A DNA stretch of 64,000 nt from positions 30,896,504-30,960,503 of the forward strand of contig NC_051075.1 of assembly GCF_004664715.2 (NCBI RefSeq), given 5' to 3'. This stretch comes from Peromyscus leucopus. Lineage: Eukaryota; Chordata; Mammalia; Rodentia; Cricetidae. The translations under genes and the position numbers were made by a program. Every line of letters starts with the position of its first letter. Positions within the stretch are counted from its first letter, which is position 1. Below are positions 57,682 to 64,000 of the stretch, in pieces. Below the pieces are notes generated by a model. It made no database searches, was not told where the DNA came from, and worked only from the letters and a program-made list of their open reading frames with translations.

Positions 57682-59968
57682 CCGTTTTTCTTTTTTTTTC
57701 TCATTTTAAAAATGTATTTATTTATTTATTCTCCTCTCATATATTGCATCCCGACCACAGTTTCCCCTCCCTCCTCTCCTGCCTGTTTCGCCCCCCACCT
57801 CCCCTCTCCCCAAGATCCACTCAGTTTCCCTTCAGAAAAGGGCAGACCTCTGAGGGATATCAACTAAACATAGTATATCAAGTTGCAGTAAGACTAGGTA
57901 CCACCTGTCCTATGGAAGCTGGATGAGGCAACTCAGTAGGAGAAAAAAGGTCCCCAAAGCAGGCAAAAGACCATGCTTCTGCTGTTAGGAGGCCACAAGA
58001 AGACCAAGCTATGCAACTATAACATATATGCAGATTGCTTATGTCAAACCCATGAGGGTCCCTGGTTTTTGCTTTCGTATTTTTCAGCCCCATATAAGAT
58101 AAGGTTAGTTGACATTGTGGGCCATGTTCTTCTGGTGTCCTTGACCTCTCTGGATCCTACAACCCTTCATTCTGCTCTTCTGCAGGTTTCCTGGGCATTG
58201 TCTCTATTTTTGCTGTGGGTCTCTGCATATGCTCCTGTCATAGGTTGCTAGATGAAGACACTCTGATGAGGATTGTGCCGGACTCTGGTTTAAAGTATAG
58301 CAGAATATCATTAGGAATCATCTCAGTGCCTTTTCTTTCCACCTGTCATGCTTGGTTCTATCCTATACTTCTGCTATCCACTGGAGGCCTTGCCTGGTTA
58401 CTGAACATGCCAGTTCAGGCTCCATATTTTACTGGCATTACTAGGAGTCTGCTTAGAGTCACCCGCAGATTCCTGAGAGTTTACATTGTACTAGGTTTCT
58501 ACCTCACCTCTAAAATATCTCCAAATACCAGTCATTTCTCCCAGTACTGTCTCCCTCTATTACCAACCCCACCACACACATGTGATCCCCCTTGTTCCTA
58601 TTTCTACCTGCCCACAGTCCCCTGTGAAATCTCTTTTATTTCCCCATTCTAGGAAGGGCTATGTGTCCTACCTTAAGCCCCCCTTGTTACTTAGTCTCTC
58701 TCTGAGTCTGTGGATTGTAGCATGGTTATCTTTTACTTTAAAGATAATATCCACTTATAAGTAAGTACATATCCCATGTTTCTCTTTCAGTTTCTGGGTT
58801 ACCTAACTCAGAAAGATTTTTTTTCTAGTTCTATTCAACTGCCTGTAAATTTGATAATTTGATGACAGTTTTTTGTTTTTTGGTTTTTTTTTAAGAGCTG
58901 AGTAATACTTCATTGCATAAAAGTACCGTGTTTTCTTTAATCCATTTTTCAGTTGAGGGCTATCTAGATTATTTCCAGTTTCTTCCTATTACAAATAAAG
59001 CTGCTATGAACATAGTTGAGCAAGTATCCTTGTGGCAAGATAGAGTATCTTTTGGGTATATGCCCAAGAGTGATAAAGCTAAATTTTGAGGTAAAGTGAT
59101 TCCCTGTTTTCTGAGAAACCACCATATTGATTTCCAAAGTGGATGTGCAAGGTTGCACGCCTACCAGCAATAGAGGGGTGTTTTCCTAGCTCCACATCCT
59201 TGTCAGCATATGCTGTCACTTGTGTTTTTGATCTTAGCCATTTTCACAAGTGTGAAATGTATTCTCAAAGTCATTTAGATTTGCATTTCCCTGATGACCA
59301 AGGTTGTTGAACATTTCTTTAAGTGTTTCTAAGACATTTGACATTCCTCTATGGAAAAATTCTCTGTTTAGATCTGTACCTAATATTTTAATTGGATCAT
59401 TTTAATTTTTGATATCTAGTTTCTTGAGTTCTTTATATATTTTGGAGGTCAGCCTTCTATCAGATATGGAGTTGGTGAAAATCTTTTCCCATTCTGAAGG
59501 CTGTCATTTTGTCCTATTGACAAGGTCCTTTGCATTTCAGAAGATTTTCAGTGTCAAGAGCAATTGAAAATTTATTATCAATCTTACTGCCTGTCCTCAG
59601 TGTTGTGTTGATGAAGTTTTCTTCTGTGCCAATTTGTTTAAGGGTATTCCCTACTTTCTCTTTTCTCAAGTTCAGTTATCTGGTTTCATGCTGAGTTCTT
59701 TGATCCACTTGGACTTCAGTTTTGTACAAGGTATCAGATATGGATCTATTTTCATTCTTCTACAAGCCTACATCCAGGTAGAAGAGCATCATTTGTTGAA
59801 GATGCTTTTTTTTTCATTGTATATTTCTGGCTTCTTTATCAAAAATCAGGTGTCCATAAATGTGTGGAATTACATCTGGGTCTGTGGTGGCACACACCAG
59901 TAGGATTTGCCGAAGAAGGCAGAGGCAGGAGATTCACCAGTTCAAAGCCATCCTGGGTGAAACAAATA
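57676..59968 (-). mobile_element. Younger L1 (3' UTR and ORF2 3' end) nested in older L1
   Basis: Insert 57682-59962 with flanking caaata at 57676-57681 and 59963-59968. The left end is the complement of a poly-A tail (tttttctttttttttctc) followed by the G-rich tract complement (cccctccctcctctcctgcc). The 3' UTR runs to about 58790 and ORF2 to about 59882. One C-terminal ORF2 frame is readable at 58964-59170 (minus). The right end is a B1 fragment in the opposite orientation. The 145-codon plus frame at 58215-58652 is antisense 3' UTR. Confidence 0.85.
59876..59962 (+). mobile_element. 3'-truncated B1 fragment fused to the L1 5' edge
   Basis: ctgggtctgtggtggcacac ... aggcagaggcaggagattc ... 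gttcaaagccatcctgggtg covers about the first 80-85 bp of B1, without a right half or A tail. gggtct (59878-59883) fits both L1 and B1, so the join lies in microhomology. It ends exactly at the TSD. Confidence 0.75.
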
Positions 59969-61599
59969 GCTTCTTAATTAGGAGCAAGACTTTATATCCA
60001 TTTCCTCCATTCAGTGCTGGTAATTTTGTCTGGTTTAATACTGTGCCTGTATATGCATGTTGTTACAGTGAGTTTGTATGTTTGTCATTCCTGTTGTGAC
60101 TGGAAGACACTGTTTCCTTGGAGTCATCTACCTCCCTCTACCTCCTCTGGATTATTAATCTTTCTTCCTCCTCTTCTGTATATATCCCTTAGCCTTGAGG
60201 GGAGGGTTTTGATAAAGACATTCCATTTATGGCTGAATAGCACTGAAGTCTCTTACTCTATACTTGGTCCAGTTATGGGTATCTTTGTTAATTAGCATCT
60301 ACAACAAGGAGAAGCATCTCTGATGAGACTTGAAAGATGCTCTGCTGTGTGAATAGAGCAACATATCATCAGAGGTGATTTTATTGCTATGTTCTTAGTA
60401 GAATAATAGTAGTGGGTTTTAGCATAGGCTTATGATGTATCATTTAAGAATGTCAGGTATGAGTTCCTTCTCATGGAGTGAGCCTTAAATCTAATAAATA
60501 ACTAGTTGGTTATTCCCATAATGTTTCTGTTACTATTGATCAGTGTGTTTTAGAGACAGGTCATTTTTCTATGTTGCAGGGTGTACAGTTGGATGATATT
60601 CATGATTGCTTTTCTCCTCCTGTAGGTTTTATATATCTTCTGGCACATGAATGCTAGTCAGTATGGGTAAAACTATGTTGATTTTTCCATACTCAATGAT
60701 ATAAGTAAGCTGTGTCTTCAACAATAGGAAGTTAGCCTGAGGTTATGTGTAGTAACAAATAGTTTGTGATGTTTGAGGGTGTCTAGGGAAAACCTTCTAT
60801 ATAAAACTGGACAAGAAATAACGCATTTCTGGCATTGGATATTTTACATGGTACAATAATATATCAAGTGAAAACATTGTTTCCGCCATTACACAGTGAT
60901 ACCTTTTAAATTCCTTTCACATATGTAGACATTGTAGAAAGCTTCTATATTAGTAGGTTTCCATATGGCTTTTCCAAAGGACTTTAATGTTAGTTTTTCA
61001 TTGCCTTATTCCTTTGTTAACCCTGCTTTCCAATCTCCCTTCCCATTTAATTAACTTATTTCTGTTTCCCCTCTATCTCTTTATAATATTTTATATGATA
61101 TCTTTCCTCCTGGGAAAGATCTCATCCTATACCTCATCTCTTACTAGCTACCCATCTCTGTAATTATTTGAATTGAAGCACACTCTTTGAAAGCTGAAAA
61201 GCTAACATCCACATAACAGAACAGATAACATAATTTTCTTTGGGGATCTGGTTTACCTGACTTACTTAAGATGATTCCTTTTGGAGGATCATCCACACTA
61301 AGTACCATAGTTGGCTGTACCAGTTTGCGTTCTCACCAGTAATGAACAAGTATTCTCTTTCCCCCGAAGCATCACCAGTACTGATGACATTTGTTTACTT
61401 TATCTGGCCATTCTGCCTTGCAAAGATTATATCTCGAACTAGTTTTAATTTGCATTTTCCTGGTGGCTAAGGATTTTCAACTTTTTATGGGTTTCTTACC
61501 AAGTTTTGTTTCACTTTTATAGACCTCACTGTTTTATTCAATATACCATTTTTAAATGGGTTACTTGTTTTCTTGATGTTAAATATTTGTCTAAATTAC
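59963..61599 (-). pseudogene. Older L1 3' UTR and ORF2 3' end, antisense, right part
   Basis: Continuous antisense L1: ctggaagacactgtttcctt, ccttgaggggagggttttga, cattgtagaaagcttctata, ggcttttccaaaggacttta, agctaacatccacataacag (3' UTR) and then taatttgcattttcctggtg, ggctaaggattttcaacttt (ORF2 3' end). No open frame is retained. Confidence 0.8.
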
Positions 61600-61624
61600 T
61601 GTTCTATTGCTGTGAAGAAACACC
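61600..61624 (-). mobile_element. MaLR-like LTR terminal fragment
   Basis: gttctattgctgtgaagaaa then caccatgacca match the first bases (antisense end) of the LTR family at 10729/22556. Only about 30 bp, wedged between two L1 copies. Confidence 0.5.
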
Positions 61625-61629
61625 ATGAC

Positions 61630-62444
61630 CAAGAAGTCCCATTTATTAATTGTTGCCCTCAGTGTCTGTGCTACTGATGTTATATTTAAAAAATGGTCTC
61701 CTGTGCCAATGCGTTCAAGGCTACTTCCTACTTTCTCTTCTATCAGGTTCACTGTAATTGGATTTATGCTGAGGTCTTTGATCCATTTTGACTAGAGTTT
61801 TGTTCATGGTGATAAATATGGATCTATTTGCATTCTTTTACATGTCAGTATCCAGTTATGCCAGCACCATTTGTTGAAGATGCTTTCTTTTTTCCATTGT
61901 ACAATTTTGGCATCTTTGTCGAAAATCAGGTGATCATAGGTGTGTGGATTAATGTCAGTATCTTTAATTCAATTCCATTGATCCACATGTCAGCTTTTAT
62001 GCCAATACCAAGCTGTTTTTATTACTATAGCTCTATAGTAGAGCTTAAGGTCAGAGATGGTCATGCCTTTGGAAGTTCCTTTATTGTACAGGATTGTTTT
62101 GGCTATCCTGGGTTTTCTGTTTTTCCATATGTCGTTGATTATTGTTCTTTTGAGATCTGAAGAATTGTGTTGAGATTTTCATGGGGATTTCACTGAATAT
62201 GTAGATCACCTTTGGTTGGTTTGCCATTTTTACTGTGTGGTTCCAACCTATCCAAGAGCATGGGAGATCTTTCCATTTTCTGATATTTCCTTCAATTTCT
62301 TTCTTCAAAGTCTTAAAGTTCTTGTCATACAAGTCTTTCACTTGTTTTTTTAGAGTTTCTAAATTTTATGTTCTTTGTGGCTATTGTAAATGGTGTTTTT
62401 CTGATTTCTGATTTATCATTTGTATATAGGAGAACTACTGATTT

Positions 62445-62530
<86 letters not shown>

Positions 62531-64000
62531 AATATTGTATTCTGTTATGTGACTGAAGTTGTTTATCAGCTGTAGGAGTTCTCTGAATTTTTGAGGTTAC
62601 TTATGTATACTATCTTGTCAATTGCTAATAGCAAAAATTTGACTTCTTCCTTTCTAATTGTATCCCCTTGACTCTTTTTGTTGTCATATTGCTCAAGCTA
62701 GAATTCAAGTAATATATTGAATAGACATGGATAGTGTTGACAGCCTTGTCTTGTTCCTGATTTTAGTGGAAAAGCTTTGGGTTTCTCCCCATGCAGTTTG
62801 AAGTTGGCTGTTGGCTGCTGTATATTGCCTTTATTATGTTTAGTTATGATCCTTGTATCCCTGATCTCTCCAAAACCTTTATCATGAAGGGATGTTGGAT
62901 TTTGTCAAAGGCTTTTTCAGCCTCTAATGAGATGATCATGTTTTTTTTTTTCTTTAAGTTTATTTATATGGTAGATTATATTGACAGATTTTTGTGTGTT
63001 GAATCATCCCTGCATCTCTGGGATGAAGCCTACTTGATCATGGTGGATGATTTTTATGATGTGTTCTTGGATTCAGTTTGCCAGTATTATATTGAATATT
63101 ATTGCATCAATGTTTAGGAGGAAGATTGGTCTGTAATTCTCTTGCTTAGTTGTGTCTTTGCGTGGTTTGAATAGCAGGGTAACTTTAAAAAGAGTTTGGC
63201 AATGCTCCTTCGGCTTCTATTGTGTGGAACATTTTGAGGAGTATTGGTAGTAACTTTTTTTTTTTTTTAATTCTTGTAGAATTCTGCACTGAAACCATCT
63301 GGCCCTGGCTTTATTTTGGTTGGGAGACTTTTGATGACCGCTTCTTTTTCCTTAAGGGTTATAGTTGTATTTAAATTGTTTATCTGCTATTGAGTTAATT
63401 TTGGTTTGTGGTACCTATCCAGAAAATTGTCCATTTCTTTTACATTTTCAAATTTTGTGGAGTACAGATTTTGAAGTATGAACTAGTGATTCTCTGAATG
63501 TCTTCAGTGTCTGTTGTCATATCCCCTTTTCATTTCCAATTTAATTGTTAATTTGGATATTCTTTCTGTCTTTTGGTTGGTTAGGATAAGGGTTTGTCTA
63601 TCTTGTTGATTTTCTTGAAGAACTAACTACTTGTTTCAATGATTTTTTTGTATTGTTCTCTTTGTTTCCATTTTATTGATTTCAGCCCTAAATTTGATTA
63701 TTTCCTGTCATCTCCTCCTGGGTGAGTTTGCCTCTTTTTTTCTAGAGCTTTCAGGTATGCTGTTAAGGCACTAGTATGAGTTTTCTCCACATTCTTTATG
63801 TAGATTCATAGGGCTATGAATTTCCTCTCAGCACTTCTTTCATAGTGTCCCATAAGTTTAGGTATGTTGTGCATTCATTTTCATTGAATTTTAGAAATCT
63901 TCAATTCCTTTCTTTATTTCTTCCATGACTCAGTAGTGATTCAGTTGAGCATTGTTCAAGTTCCTAGAGTTTGTAAACATTCTGCAATTTGTGTTGTTGA
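61630..64000 (-). pseudogene. L1 ORF2, antisense, runs off the window
   Basis: The best-preserved ORF2 in the window. The minus frame at 62081-62341 reads MKDLYDKNFKTLKKEIEG... and CSWIGWNHTVKMANQP, typical of the ORF2p region downstream of the RT. The RT active-site box is at 62608-62631, but the expected FADD reads LAID, so the first catalytic aspartate is lost. A (TG)n(AG)n microsatellite sits at 62446-62528. Stops and frameshifts elsewhere confirm a pseudogene. The 5' part lies beyond 64000. Confidence 0.92.
62446..62528. repeat. (TG)n(AG)n compound microsatellite in L1 ORF2
   Basis: About 15 TG units (62446-62475) followed by about 26 GA units (62476-62528). The GA part is a polypurine mirror repeat. 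It interrupts the ORF2 sequence where intact copies have a short TGTG. Confidence 0.96.

Noticed and set aside
58215..58652. 145-codon plus-strand open frame
   Set aside because: It lies wholly in an antisense L1 3' UTR. Open frames on the pyrimidine-rich strand of this UTR are common and no protein motif is present.

Overview
This window is mammalian, and specifically rodent, intergenic DNA. It contains B1, B2 and ID SINEs, rodent LINE-1 (L1) copies with their long 3' UTRs, MaLR-type LTRs, mys-like LTRs and CA/TG microsatellites. The B1 copies carry a 'GGCGCCTGTCCTGGATCTC'-type middle (clearest at 19514-19713). Together with the mys-like LTRs this points to a cricetid (deer mouse, vole or hamster group) rather than Mus or Rattus. 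That is inference from remembered consensus sequences; no search was possible. I found no convincing protein-coding exon, no tRNA or rRNA gene and no CRISPR array. Every open frame I inspected is either an L1 ORF2 remnant, an antisense or low-complexity reading of a repeat, or a short frame in AT-rich unique DNA.

Layout. 1-1.4 kb is unique. 1.4-9 kb is a nest of L1 pieces: a twin-primed L1 (1480-2857), an older antisense L1 ORF2 with a B1 in it (2870-5620), a second twin-primed L1 (5621-7312) that later took in an LTR (6283-6795), and an L1 5' half (7430-8985). 10.6-13.6 kb holds a MaLR-like LTR split by a 1.8 kb retroposon with 37-bp tandem repeats, flanked by 14-bp target-site duplications (TSDs). 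13.6-31 kb is mostly unique AT-rich DNA with scattered L1 3' UTR pieces, SINEs, two more MaLR-like LTRs and a second, truncated copy of the 37-bp-repeat retroposon (27786-28562). 31.2-36.1 kb holds a short mys-like provirus (32048-34446) with recognisable LTRs, primer-binding site (PBS), polypurine tract (PPT) and TSD, itself split by an L1 3' UTR insertion, then a related solo LTR. 36-57 kb is unique DNA with L1 fragments, solo LTRs and SINEs. 57.3-64 kb is L1-on-L1: an old antisense L1 split by a younger one whose 5' end is fused to an inverted B1 fragment, then a further antisense L1 running off the window.

The elements do not form a gene network. What the window offers is a readable insertion history. 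TSDs fix the exact edges of several insertions: four SINEs, two 37-bp-repeat retroposons, an L1 3' UTR insert, a provirus, two mys-like solo LTRs and three members of an LTR family that carries B1-derived modules. The best candidates for something poorly described are the 37-bp-repeat retroposon, the B1-module LTR family and the L1/B1 chimera at 59.9 kb. All element names given without in-window proof are from memory and should be checked with a repeat library.
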